Shown in pieces: positions 35,273-48,216 of a DNA stretch of 64,000 bases. A program made the translations under genes and the position numbers. Every line of letters starts with the position of its first letter. Position 1 is the first letter of the stretch. The stretch is from Prostheceraeus crozeri (lineage: Eukaryota; Platyhelminthes; Polycladida; Euryleptidae): assembly GCA_907163375.1 (NCBI GenBank), contig CAJQUW010016865.1:83947-147946 (forward strand), written 5' to 3'. The notes beneath the pieces are model-generated. The model saw only the letters and a list, made by a program, of their open reading frames with translations, was not told the DNA's origin and did not search any database.

Positions 35273-37545
35273 AGTAGTAATCCCGTGGCAAAATCAAGGA
35301 CAAAATGTGCAACGATGAGTCATCATGCTGACTCAGCCCCCCCCCTCTGGAAGGAAGGAAGGAAGGAGGAACTTGTGCGGCAAGGGTAGGAATCTAGGAA
35401 CGTTAGAGTTAGAAAAGGTGGGTTTCGTTCGTTTTGGGACGAGAAAGGTCATATTTCGGCATGAAGGAGGCCTCGGATGGAAAAACGGAGGGCAGATTCA
35501 GATTCTCCGTGAAACTTTGGGCTAGGAAGGAAGGAAGGAGGAGTTCTCCTGTGAGGCAAGGGTAGGAATCTCTGAAAACCGCCTGAGTTAGAAAAAGGTG
35601 GGTTTTGGACGTTTTGGGATGAGAAAGTCCATATTTCGGCCAGAGGGAGTGCTCGGATGGAAAAACGGAGGGCAGATTCGGAGTCTACGTGGTTAGGACG
35701 GCTGTTTCCAGCTCAATCGGAGAGAAAAAATTTTTAGGACACCCCCCTTCGGTCAGACTTCCAACTTTGGTTCTAGAGATCGTACATGTGGAAAGTCGTG
35801 CAATAGCTCATTTGAAAGCTAAGAGTAAGAAAAATGCAGTTGAAGGCATCCTATGTCCAGGATTTCCTGGGTTTAGAGAGGAAAATGGCAGGAATCTCTG
35901 AAAACCGCCAGAGTTAGAAAATGGTGGGTTTTGGACGTTTTGGGATGAGAAAGTCCATATTTCGGGCAGAAGGAGTGCTCGGATGGAGAAACGGAGGGCA
36001 GATTCGGAGTCTACGTGAAATTTTGGGTTAGGAAGGTTGTTTCCAGCTCAATCGGAGAGAAAAAATTTTGAGGACGCCTCCCCCCTCGGCAGCGTTGCTT
36101 CCAACTTTAGTTCTAGAGATTGCAGAAAGTTGTGCAATAGCCCGTTTGAAAGCTAAGAGTAAGACAAATTCAGTGGAAGACACGGCGTGTCTCTACGTTT
36201 GTGCGTTGAGGTGTAAGAGTGACTTTAAGATTTTTGTACATCACCGAAAAACGACAGTTAGAATTTTTTATGAAAATGGCTCTAGCGGGTGAACGAAGCC
36301 TCGGATGGGAAAACGAAGACCGGAATTGGAATCAGCGTGGAATTCTGCATATTGAGGGTGAGTTTGAAGTAAATCGCAGAGAAAAGTCGAAAATTTTCTT
36401 CACACTGAGTCTCCACACGGGATTTTTTCGTGAAAATGTTAAATTGTGGCCTACTTTGGTGACGACTCTGTCAGGAATGGAAGTGAATGAAGACCTCGGG
36501 TTTCTTTTAGGGGAAAGACCGCACTTTTTTCTCTAGGATCCTATCTTTTCAGATGTGTGGAAGGTTTCGTTTTCAAATGAGAGCATGTTTAAAATCGAAT
36601 TTTTATGCATTTTCCAAGATTTTGGAACCTTTAAAAAAACGAGTTTTTTCAACTCAGCTTCTGGTCATCGTAGAGAGTCGAAGGATCACTTAAATAAAAG
36701 GTGAGAGCGAGAAAACGTGACTGTCAAAATTTGAAGTCAATCGGAGCACTAGAACCGGAGGTAGACGCGTTTAAAGTTTTGGATGATTGAGATTACGTCA
36801 TCAGCTGATCGCCACAAACTGCATAAGTGGAGTCTCTACTTGCGGAAATCAGTTCTCCTCCCGACTGGGTTGGGGTAGGTGAACTCCGGAGCTCCGATGA
36901 TAGCATCGGAGATTCCAAATTCCAGCGACTTAGAAATTTTCATTGCTGATATCAGCTAAGGCGTCAGACTAAAAGGTTGGCCTTAGTCTCCAGTCCATAA
37001 AAGACTCCAAAACTTTAAAGGCTTGTAACTTTGCTTCTACAAGTCCTTTTGACTTGATTCAAAAAAGGTTCAGTCGCTATTGATCAGACCTATATATAAA
37101 CACTACTCATAAAATTTCATAAGTAGTGCTAAAATCTGAAAAATTTAAATTCACTATTTTTGGAGGTTTTCTGGGATTTTCGACCCTGCTGAAGTCAATG
37201 AAGGCATGTATAAATGTGTATGAGCCAGTCTTTACATGATACAAGCAGCTATTCACTGAAAGCGAGTGTGGCACGTAGAGTTTTGCTGTAATATTCCAAT
37301 GACAGGGTGTTCCTTCGAAATGGCGGATGATGCCGTAGTGATAAGTGTGGCAAGGGAGTGTGTCATATTTTAGACCACAGCCGCTGGGGCGACCCATGTT
37401 GGGCATTTGACACAGTTCTCAACGTAGCACTTTGAACGCCAATCGGTTGAGTCTTAGCTATCTTGTCATGGGTGGCATCTAAACATCTCCATTGCAAAAC
37501 GCTGGTGAATCACGTCTTGCTATCAAGCTAGTCAAAGGAACGACT
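35273..37545. repeat. Polinton B left terminal repeat
   Basis: It resembles the Polinton A repeats: outer tandem units with C-runs and 'cttccaactttgg' (35320-36100), then the inner block (36240-37200) found in the right but not the left repeat of Polinton A, then the 99-residue frame family (MPNMGRPSG..., minus strand 37107-37406). It breaks off at about 37545, where the inverted arm begins inside a gene copy. Divergence from Polinton A is higher than between A's own repeats. Confidence 0.88.
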
Positions 37546-40500
37546 TGCCAACCAAGGTGGAAGTAGAATATCATTGATGATTAGATTTGGAAATAGTTTC
37601 GTCTCCTTAGTAGGATCATTGCAAAAGATACATACAACATTAAAAGCTGCTGACCATTTTCTAAAGTCAATAAGAAGAGTACATTCATTAGAAAAGCCAT
37701 AGTCTTGCAAGTATTGCTGATTAAGTCCATGATTGTGTTTTTTCGCCCAGCTATCAGCGTTGGGATCACACTTGGCATGTTGATGGTAGACACTAACAAT
37801 TTCATACGACCAATTGTCCATAGCAATATCACTGAGCTCCTGTACAGGTTCACCCTCACAATTCATAAAGATGATGATAGATGACTAAAAAGGAAATTAC
37901 AAATTTTTACTCATCTGATGAGTCCTATAACATATTACAAGATGATAAAGTACATCGATGCTGTTCACGACAAAATACACAAATAACATGATGGCAGCGA
38001 AGAAGTAAAATGTATCTGACAAGTCCACGTCTACGACACTCAAAGCACATGAGCGAATTGTCATAAAGGTAGAGATAAGTAAGGACTACTGATTCTCCTT
38101 CTTTGGCATGCGTTTACCGGCAGCATTCTTCTCTGACTTGCGCTTTGTACCGCTCTTGCTGAGGATTTGATCAATAATGTCATGAACGTCTGGTTGCTTT
38201 GGTATATATAGGATGGATTGAGCATGCATCGATATAGAGGCTAATTTGTTGTTCTGGTGATAGCCTTAATATATTCCACTGATAGCAAAACCAATATTCC
38301 AAGTGCCTTATGCGCATGCGAGGTCTTTACATCTGATGGGTGTCACTTCATCTCCTTCCTTTTTATAGTATGAGCACCAATGCGATAGTGGTAAAGAAAG
38401 CTTTTTACCATCCAATATCTTTCTATATGGAGTATTATTGTCGTCTATCGCCTTCCATTCCTTGCTAAGAGAAGTAGGGATGTCCATATTTAATGTTGCA
38501 AACTCTTCAATAATATCGAGTTGTCTACGAATGTATGGATTCACAGGAATGACTACGTAGTCGCCATACTGATTGTTCAATATCCTCACTTCAGTGGAAG
38601 GAATCATTCCCGTTCGCAATGCTATACTATGATCTTAATAACGTATGGCTTGTCTAAATTTACGCTGTAGTGGGGTAGGATTATGTACCTTTGTTGTCTC
38701 TTCTACTGGCCTCAACATAAGACGATCTGATTGTAGAGATCCTTGTAACGTCTGAACACTATCTTGTCCTGTAAATGTAGTAGATGTAGTAGATGCCTGA
38801 AAATAAAGGAGATGCCATTAAGTTAACACTCAAGGAAGGAGAGGAAGGAAGGTTCCGACTTACCATTTCAGATGGATAATATAATAAGAATGTAGAGGGA
38901 GAACGTGCGTCCGACACTTGTGCGACTCAAAGATAGGTGATTCTCACTCTGAAAACCTCATTATTTATAGAGAAATGCTGGATTCTCATTGGATGTGCTC
39001 CTCATTGGCCAATGACATCAAGCTGATTCCAAATTTGGTCTCAGTTTTCTCGTCCGATGCTTCGTTCGCCCGCTGGAGCCCAAAACACAAAACTCAACCT
39101 CTGACGGCTCTCTAACATGGCCAAAAGTCACAATGTCACTCTCAAGCCTCAGCAATGAAAGATAGGGTCAAACTCTGCTTTCCAATGAATTTGTGGCACT
39201 TTTAGCTTTCAAGGGAGCTATTGCCCGACTTTTTACGATCTCTAGAACCAAAGTTGGAAGAAACGCTGCCGAGGGGGGTCGAAGTTGTACTCTGACCGCC
39301 AGGGCGACATTTAGCTATCTGCCACAGGTTGCCTCATAAAATCTCCATTGCACTTGTCTCCCGATAGTTGGCCATACATGCGAGAATGAGCCATGAGTTC
39401 TTTTAAGAACTGTCTCTATCACGGAGACGAAATGATGAATGGAATGAAAGGGACACTCATGCGCCACACGCAACCACAAGCTCATTTCTCTATTCGCTAG
39501 TGAACAAGCTCTTGTGAACGTAGTCAGAAAGTGTATCATGGTTTGCAAAAGCAAAGTTTAGTGTAGTCAAATAGTTTTACCGTGACACACGTTTGTGAAA
39601 GCAAAGTTTGATCATCGAAGTTTTATTCGTGAGTGTAGTCAGAAAGTTTATCATGTACAAAAGTTTTACTGCAACACAGGTTGGTGTATAGTTAGAAAGT
39701 TTGATCATGGCGTTCTATGAAACACAAATGTCATAAAATGTAAGCGTTGGTGTAGTCAAATAGTTTTTACCACAACACACGTTTGTGAAAGTAAAGTTTG
39801 ATCATTGAAGTTTTATGTCTGACTGAACTCACCATAGCACTAGAAAGTTCTATCGAAAAGGTTTTACTGCACAGTGTAGACTGTCTTGTAACTTGCTTTC
39901 ACAGTGTGAGAAAGTTTTATGTTGAGTGGAGACAGTTGCCAAATGTTTCCCTATTAGAAAATTCAAACTCCATGACTGTTAGATTGCTGAATACTTCATC
40001 AGGTTTACTAAAAGCAGTCTTCTACTGCAGTGAGACTGATACATTATAATGTTATATGAAAACAGTGTTCACCACAGCACTAGAAAGTTTTACTGCACTC
40101 TGTAGATTGTTTCACAGTGTAAAAGGGTCTTATAGTAAGTACTACAGTGTTGAATGTTTTATAAAACCAGGTAAAGTCTTGTCACAAACGTTGAGTGTGT
40201 GAGGGCTAGTTCCATGACATTGAATCGCGTGGGTCATAGCACAAGTCCTAAAGTCCATAATCTAAGGGTAGGGACCTCTACGGTTGGATTTAGGGTTTTA
40301 TATCACACGTGTTAACTGTTAGTGTAGAATACGTGAAGCACATGTTCGCTTAAAAGTCTAAACGCAAACGTTGAAAAAAAATTTATGAAATGTTTCTGCG
40401 GTCACACTCGTAACCGCACCAGCTTTACTAAATGTGTTGTTTGCCTTTATCAAATTGAATTCGTATGTAGACTGTTTTGTAAATAAAGACAGATAGTGTT

Positions 40501-41977
40501 AAACTTTTTTTGCAGTCTGCATCGACAGCATACAAGTATACACATAACAACATGTAACGTTTCTTAAAAGAGTCGAATGCATATCAGGAAACACTCAAAA
40601 CATGTGTGAGATAAAAATCAACCTGCTAGATTATATGAGTACCTCACAAAGGTGTTGCATATGTTTTACGGGAAACTTGTAAAGGAGAACTGTGTATCGA
40701 GAACGTTTACACTCATCATAGACAGATGAACATGAATGATATATTCCAACTTCAACTTTCTGACGTTCAAATGAAATTCGTAAACATGAAACTCTAGACT
40801 CCGCGGTGTAAAACTACATGACGAGTGACAACAACTTTATGTTGGCAAAACTTTCATAGGTTGATGATTGCAGTCGCGTTTAAAGTTGATATAAAAACTT
40901 GTAGAAACGCATAAGTTTTAGATGCAATTCAACGTTGTGACTCGTACATTGAACTAACAAAATGAACAAGTCTGTGTAGAGGTACATAACACGCTCATCA
41001 GTAGGAAACAGCAAGGCATGTAATGTCATTGAATTATCAAAGGAAAAGTATTTGAGTTACAAATCTGTGTTGACGAGAGTGGAACTATTTCATGAGCATG
41101 AAACAATGAACATTACATTAGGACTGTCCATGAGTATTATAAAGGTTAGAATCAAATGTGTAAGTTTGCTTTTCATGTGCATGACAAATTAAGAGAATCA
41201 ACACGTGTCTCATTTCTAAACGAATCGTGCATTGCTTGTAAGTTGATAATAGAATCAACATTGAAGCCTGCATCAAGTGATTTTCTGTGCGAATGCAGAC
41301 GATGTGAAAATAACACACTGATTGACATTTAACAATGCTTTCAATATTCAACACGCTGCCATTCAAAAGCAGCTGAAAATGCTTATCATAAAACCTATCA
41401 GTGAAACAGATGTCTCCAACCCTCATGTACACACAAAGGTTCACGAGTAGAGACACCGCATTCTGTCGCCTGTTTGTCGCGCTGTCCCCTCAGCAGATAG
41501 AGTAGAACACAAAGATGAATGATAACTCTCTCTCTCTCTGGCACCCGTCTGTTGCATTGCCCCCTATACACGCATCTACCAAGGGATAAACAACTCATTG
41601 TTTGTGCAGATGTCACATTCTCATGATTGAAAATATGACGCCACTGAGATAGCAAGTCACGGGATCGTGGATGCTTTGCTAAAAAACATTAGTAACTTTC
41701 GACCGTCGTCTGACCTTATGTAATAGTGTCCTTTAACCATCAACAGATAATGAAAGCATAGGATAGCCATATGACAGGATGATGAAAAAAAGCCAGCTGC
41801 GATCCTTCAATCAGGAAATTCAGCGATATTCCTTCCATGTTGGGAATAAGGGAGATTCACGCGATAAATGCATCTAAGTTTGTTGAGTGGCTGAGGATGG
41901 CAGTCAATGAAAAATATGTCTTCCCTTTTCTTCCTGCAACCGCAAGTTTAGAGCAATATGGTTGCATGATCTGACTT
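37545..41977 (-). repeat. Giant palindrome, left arm
   Basis: About 4.4 kb that is the inverse of 44328-48530. Outermost it carries the front of the DxE-motif protein (37528-37866 on the minus strand), then the unknown gene with its TATA box and short intron (38100-38970), then terminal-repeat fragments (39130-39560), then the inner right-end region (39560-41977). The outer breakpoint lies inside the DxE-motif gene. Both arms share all these parts at roughly 95% identity by eye. Confidence 0.93.
41118..41655 (-). other. Frames conserved in both palindrome arms (left copy)
   Basis: A 112-residue minus-strand frame (41118-41456; VGDICFTDRFYDKHFQLLL near its start) and an overlapping 85-residue frame (41398-41655) are both kept in the other arm (44651-45194). 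Conservation may only reflect duplication. The first has several Cys and hydrophobic stretches; no family was recognised. A (CT)n run lies at about 41527-41542. Confidence 0.35.
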
Positions 41978-42013
41978 TTAAAAGGCTGTGGATCCTTCAT
42001 TTCACAAATCATC

Positions 42014-42410
42014 ATGTCTGAGAAGCCGACTGCACAAGTTACCTCATATAGAATTACTTATAATGGCGAAAGTTTTCTCTCCGACGAGTGTAGGGATATG
42101 GTATTTCAGTTTATGAAATACTATTCCTTATTCGATGAATCTAACGTTATACCTCCACCCGAATCCCTGATGATGGATCCGGAAGAATCTCCGAGTGAAG
42201 AGGAACGTGACGAAGAAGGAATGAGTCTCAGTGAAGGGGAAGGAATGAGTGACAGTGAAGAGGAAGGAGAGACGAGGACATAGTGGAAAGTGAGGAGTCG
42301 ACAGTGGAAGCGAGTGAAGATGTTATTGTGATATCAGATGATGAAGTAAGAGTTTTACGGATGTATATGAATGGCTGTCATCTCAACTCGTTCATGTTTT
42401 CTTTCAGTGA
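42014..42410 (+). CDS. Acidic protein with SUMO-interaction-like motif
   Basis: A frame opens at 42014 with a modest N-terminal domain (YRITYNGESFLSDECRDMV, then FQFMKYYSLFDESN), followed by a long Glu/Asp/Ser-rich tail. Downstream the coding-like acidic composition continues to EDVIVISDDE at about 42316-42345, which has the V/I-x-V/I-S-acidic form of SUMO-interaction motifs. There is an intron-like interval at 42346-42407 (GTAAG ... TTTCTTTCAG). It sits in the palindrome centre. It may be an element accessory protein acting in the nucleus; family unknown. The region is not cleanly open. Confidence 0.5.
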
Positions 42411-43355
42411 TGAAGTGGCACATCTTCTTTAAAAACTTAAAGTCATCACATACCACACAGACAATACACTCTTTCTATACCTTTCCTCGTGCATGCATCA
42501 TGAGTTCTTATAAGAACTTCCTTCTAATGCAGCTAAGGCGGTCCCAAGCCCGCCACATATCTTCGGATATGGAATACAGAGGGGAAGGTTAAATGATGAA
42601 ACGGAATGAAGGGAAGCCAAGCTTGCACCACATGCAGCCACAAACACATTTCTATCTTCATTAAGATGACATTCAATCACTTGAATTCTAATGTGACCAT
42701 CACATCCTTAGATCTCAGTACAGTGAACTCTCTAACGTGCTATGACCTTGTTTAACCTATTATCTCTAACTTTACAATCACTGAAAGGATTCTAACTTTA
42801 TTTCAATTTTTACAAACATCAACTTTATTTCTAACTTTACAAACAATGAAATTCTTGTGACGATATTTTATACTTCACCTATCTTACAAACACTGAAATG
42901 ATTCTGATATTATTCCTAACTTTACAAACGGCAAAATGGGTATAACTTTATTACTAAGTCAATCCACTCTGTTGAAACGACAAGAAAACGACAAAGTGTG
43001 TGCATGATATGTTATTGAAACACACACAGCTTTTTTGTTACACTAACAATTCAGTTCGCTGTGAGCTAGTCTTGTATCACTCATTTCATACGACATAATT
43101 TTTTGCTTCACTTATTCCTACAATGTTATTGCTATGTGTTCTAAACTTTATGAGATCACTTTCACTTCTATCTCACACTTTCTTCATCATATAACCAAGT
43201 GAATGAATTTGATGATACATTATCTGAATTAACTCATCGAGTCACATTCTATACGAAAAGATATTGCTAACATGGATCATATGAAACGCTAAGTCTTGTC
43301 ATAGAGTTGACCATGCTATTGACTTAGTGATTTATCTATATAACTTACACTTTTA

Positions 43356-43422
43356 AAACGCTAAATCCCTAAATCTCAACACAGGGACACCTATCCTATG
43401 GATTTAGGGATTTAGGAGTTTT
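43356..43422. repeat. Hairpin with CCCTAAAT words
   Basis: gctaaatccctaaatc pairs with gatttagggatttagg around a 30-bp loop. Looser relatives lie at about 22211-22260, 40260-40310, 43845-43895 and 46015-46070. All are inside Polinton DNA, in the inner right-end region or palindrome centre. Confidence 0.7.
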
Positions 43423-46400
43423 GCTGTATAATTTAGTAAACCTATGTCTCTGTCAGCATACGACTTTTAAAATACAACACTGACTGATGAATGATGTTCA
43501 TATATTCCTAGCGTGGATAACAAGAGACTTTCATGCGCTAACTATTATATATTTTCGTAATCAACTCTTTACATACTTATTATTGTAATCACTAAGTTAC
43601 ATACAATATATTCAACTCTTCTACTGAACATGCATCAATCACCTCTCGGCTGACTGCATCAGATCTAAAGTGTATAACATAATGAGCATGTAACTATATC
43701 TCATCAACGATATGAAATGTGTCTTTTCATCATGAAATTGAGTCTTGCGTTCAAAGTCATTTTATAAAGCGAACATATGCATCATGTGTTGCATGTTTTC
43801 TACACCAAAAGAGATCGTTAATTTGTGTTATCCAAAACCCTAAATCCCTAAATGCAACGGTAGGTAACCCTACCCCTTAGATCATGGACTTTAGCAATTT
43901 AGCTGTCATTCACCAATGGTTAAGTTAGTAAATGCATGTATATACTCTACAACAACAGTTATCATTGATGTATGTTATGTAAAACGCTAAGTCTCTAAAT
44001 CCAATCGTGACTGTCATTGCCTGCATTACTATGAAACATGTTGCTCTGATGATTCTTCCACCACCCTTACTATTTCCATTTGACGGGTGGTGAAGAAATA
44101 AAATTCATGACTTCACGTCTAAGAGTCATCCTCTCTCTGCACACGTTTATATTTTACATCATGTAACTGCAATAGATCCTTGATACTTATCATATGGGGT
44201 TTAACACTTTAAACATGATGAATTCATGGCAGTTAGACCTTTAAAGATGTGTGTTGGACAAGTTTAACACTTGTCATGAAGTTGATTCTCATCAGATGAA
44301 TTTGATGAGAGCTTCTTCATTTTCTAAGAAAGTCAGATCATGCAATCATATTGCCTAAACTTACGGTTGCAGGAAGAAAAGGGAAGACATATTTATCATT
44401 GACTGCCATCCTCAGCCACTCAACAAACTTAGATGCATTTATCGCGTGAATCTCCCTTATTTCCAACATGGAAAGAATATCGCTGAATTTCCTGATTGAA
44501 GGATCGCAGCTGGCTTTTTTACATCATCCTCTCATATGCCTATCCTATGCTTTCATTATCTGTTGATGGTTAAAGGACACTATTACATAAGGTCAGACGA
44601 CGGTCGAAAGTTACTAATGTTTTTTAGCAAAGCATCCACGATCCCTTGACTTGCTATCTCAGTGGCGTCATATTTTCAATCATGAGAATGTGACATCTGC
44701 ACAAACAATGAGTTGTTTATCCCTTGGTAGATGCGTGTATAGGGGGGAATGCAACAGACGGGTGCCAGAGAGAGAGAGAGAGAGAGTTATCATTCATCTT
44801 TGTGTTCTACTCTATCTGCTGAGGGGACAGCGCGACAAACAGGCGACAGAATGCGGTGTCTCTACTCGTGAACCTTTGTGTGTACATGAGGGTTGGAGAC
44901 ATCTGTTTCACTGATAGGTTTTATGATAAGCATTTTCAGCTGCTTTTGAATGGCAGCGTGTTGAATATTGCAAGCATTGTTAAATGTCAATCAGTGTGTT
45001 ATTTTCACATCGTCTGCATTCGCACAGAAAATCACTTGATGCAGGCTTCAATGTTGATTCTATTATCAACTTACAAGCAATGCACGATTCGTTTAGAAAT
45101 GAGACACGTGTTGATTCTCTTAATTTGTCATGCACATGAAAAGCAAACTTACACATTTGATTCTAACCTTTATAATACTCATGGACAGTCCTAATGTAAT
45201 GTTCATTGTTTCATGCTCATGAAATAGTTCCACTCTCGTCAACACAGATTTGTAACTCAAATACTTTTCCTTTGATAATTCAATGACATTACATGCCTTG
45301 CTGTTTCCTACTGATGAGCGTGTTATGTACCTCTACACAGACTTGTTCATTTTGTTAGTTCAATGTACGAGTCACAACGTTGAATTGCATCTAAGACTTA
45401 TGCGTTTCTACAAGTTTTTATATCAACTTTAAACGCGACTGCAATCATCAACCTATGAAAGTTTTGCCAACATAAAGTTGTTGTCACTCGTCATGTAGTT
45501 TTACACCGCGGAGTCTAGAGCTTCATGTTTACGAATTTCATTTGAACGTCAGAAAGTTGAAGTTAGAATATATCATTCATGTTCATCTGTCTATGATGAG
45601 TGTAAACGTTCTCGATACACAGTTCTCCTTTACAAGTTTCCCGTAAAACATATGCAACACCTTTGTGAGGTACTCATATAATCTAGCAGGTTGATTTTTA
45701 TCTCACAAGTGTTTTGAGTGTTTCCTGATATGCATTCGACTCTTTTAAGAAAAACGTTACATGTTGTTATGTGTATACTTGTATGCTGTCGATGCAGACT
45801 GCAAAAAACGTTTAACACTATCTGTCTTTATTTACAAAACAGTCTACATACGAATTCAATTTGATAAAGGCAAACAACACATTTAGTAAAGCTGGTGCGG
45901 TTACGAGTGTGACCGCAGAAACATTTCATAAATTTTTTTTCAACGTTTGCGTTTAGACTTTTAAGCGAACATGTGCTTCACGTATTCTGCACTAACGGTT
46001 AACACCTGTGATATAAAACCCTAAATCCAACCGTAGAGGTCCCTACCCTTAGATTATGGACTTTAGGATTTGTGCTATGACCCACGCGATTCAATGTCAT
46101 GGAACTAGCCCTCACACACTCAACGTTTGTGACAAGACTTTACCTGGTTTTATAAAACATTCAACACTGTAGTACTTACTATAAGACCCTTTTACACTGT
46201 GAAACAATCTACAGAGTCCAGTAAAACTTTCTAGCGCTGTGGTGAACACTGTTTTCATATAACATTATAAAGTATCAGTCTCACTGCAGTAGAAGACTGG
46301 TTTTAGTAAACCTGATGAAGTATTCAGCAATCTAACAGTCATGGAGTTTGAATTTTCTAATAGGTGACCATTTGGCAACTGTCTCCACTCAACATAAAAC

Positions 46401-47347
46401 TTTCTCACACTGTGAAAGCAAGTTACAAGACAGTCTACACTGTGCAGTAAAACCTTTTCGATAGAACTTTCTAGTGCTATGGTGAGTTCGGTCAGACATA
46501 AAACTTCAATGATCAAACTTTACTTTCACAAACGTGTGTTGTGGTAAAAACTATTTGACTACACCAACGCTTACATTTTATGACATTTGTGTTTCATAGA
46601 ACGCCATGATCAAACTTTCTAACTATACACCAACCTGTGTTGCAGTAAAACTTTTGTACATGATAAACTTTCTGACTACACTCACGAATAAAACTTCGAT
46701 GATCAAACTTTGCTTTCACAAACGTGTGTCACGGCAAAAACTATTTGACTACACTAAACTGTGCTTTTGCAAACCATGATACACTTTCTGACTACGTTCA
46801 CAAGAGCTTGTTCACTAGCGAATAGAGAAATGAGCTTGTGGTTGCGTGTGGCGCATGAGTGTCCCTTTCATTCCATTCATCATTTCGTCTCCGTGATAGA
46901 GACAGTTCTTAAAAGAACTCATGGCTCATTCTCGCATGTATGGCCAACTATCGGGAGACAAGTGCAATGGAGATTTTATGAGGCAACCTGTGGCAGATAG
47001 CTAAATGTCGCCCTGGCGGTCAGAGTACAACTTCGACCCCCCCCTCGGCAGCGTTTCTTCCAACTTTGGTTCTAGAGATCGTAAAAAGTCGGGCAATAGC
47101 TCCCTTGAAAGCTAAAAGTGCCACAAATTCATTGGAAAGCAGAGTTTGACCCTATCTTTCATTGCTGAGGCTTGAGAGTGACATTGTGACTTTTGGCCAT
47201 GTTAGAGAGCCGTCAGAGGTTGAGTTTTGTGTTTTGGGCTCCAGCGGGCGAACGAAGCATCGGACGAGAAAACTGAGACCAGATTTGGAATCAGCTTGAT
47301 GTCATTGGCCAATGAGGAGCACATCCAATGAGAATCCAGCATTTCTC

Positions 47348-47355
47348 TATAAATA
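47348..47355 (+). promoter_or_regulatory. TATA box (TATAAATA) upstream of a Polinton B gene
   Basis: TATAAATA lies about 95 bp before the ATG at 47451, with likely initiation near 47380 (tcacctatc). The inverted copy is at 38962-38969. It is a natural target for the element's own TBP-like protein, though the host factor would suffice. Confidence 0.6.
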
Positions 47356-47450
47356 ATGAGGTTTTCAGAGTGAGAATCACCTATCTTTGAGTCGCACAAG
47401 TGTCGGACGCACGTTCTCCCTCTACATTCCTATTATATTATCCATCTGAA

Positions 47451-47996
47451 ATGGTAAGTCGGAACCTTCCTTCCTCTCCTTCCTTGAGTGTTAACTTAAT
47501 GGCATCTCCTTTATTTTCAGGCATCTACTACATCTACTACATTTACAGGACAAGATAGTGTTCAGACGTTACAAGGATCTCTACAATCAGATCGTCTTAT
47601 GTTGAGGCCAGTAGAAGAGACAACAAAGGTACATAATCCTACCCCACTACAGCGTAAATTTAGACAAGCCATACGTTATTAGGATCATAGTATAGCATTG
47701 CGAACGGGAATGATTCCTTCCACTGAAGTGAAGATATTGAACAATCAGTATGGCGACTACGTAGTCATTCCTGTGAATCCATACATTCGTCGACAACTCG
47801 ATATTATTGAAGAGTTTGCAACATTAAATATGGACATCCCTACTTCCCTTAGCAAGGAATGGAAGGCGATAGACGACAATGATACTCCATATAGAAAGAT
47901 ATTGGATGGTAAAAAGCTTTCTTTACCACTATCTACAAAGCGCAAGTCAGAGAAGAATGCTGCCGGTAAACGCATGCCAAAGAAGGAGAATCAGTA
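47451..47996 (+). pseudogene. Unrecognised Polinton B gene with a 67-bp intron after the ATG
   Basis: ATG at 47451 is followed at once by GTAAGT; a T-rich tract ends TTTTCAG at 47520. The downstream frames begin Ser/Thr-rich (ASTTSTTFTGQDSVQ), continue with TPLQRKFRQAIRY and then PSTEVKILNNQYGDYVVIPV and NPYIRRQLDIIEEF, and end in a basic tail (KRKSEKNAAGKRMPKKENQ), a possible nuclear localisation signal. A second copy lies inverted at 38100-38890. The C-terminal region reads open from 47698. I do not recognise the family. It is broken (about one break). Confidence 0.55.
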
Positions 47997-48216
47997 GTCC
48001 TTACTTATCTCTACCTTTATGACAATTCGCTCATGTGCTTTGAGTGTCGTAGACGTGGACTTATCAGATACATTTTACTTCTTCGCTGCCATCATGTTAT
48101 TTGTGTATTTTGTCGTGAACAGCATCGATGTACTTTATCATCTTGTAATATGTTATAGGTCTCATCAGATGAGTAAAAATTTGTAATTTCCTTTTTAGTC
48201 ATCTATCATCATTTTT

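Larger units (their letters stand above)
41978..44327. other. Single-copy centre of the giant palindrome
   Basis: About 2.35 kb between the arms. It holds the acidic protein region (42014-42410), inverted relatives of the Polinton A AATAAA repeats (42755-42960, as ttatttctaactttacaaac words), and two hairpin-prone blocks with ccctaaatccctaaat words (43356-43422 and about 43845-43895). Apart from the acidic protein, no gene is seen from about 42600 to 44327. Confidence 0.7.

Noticed and set aside
43356-43422. Telomeric repeat tract
   Set aside because: Only isolated CCCTAAAT words in a hairpin, not a tandem telomere array.
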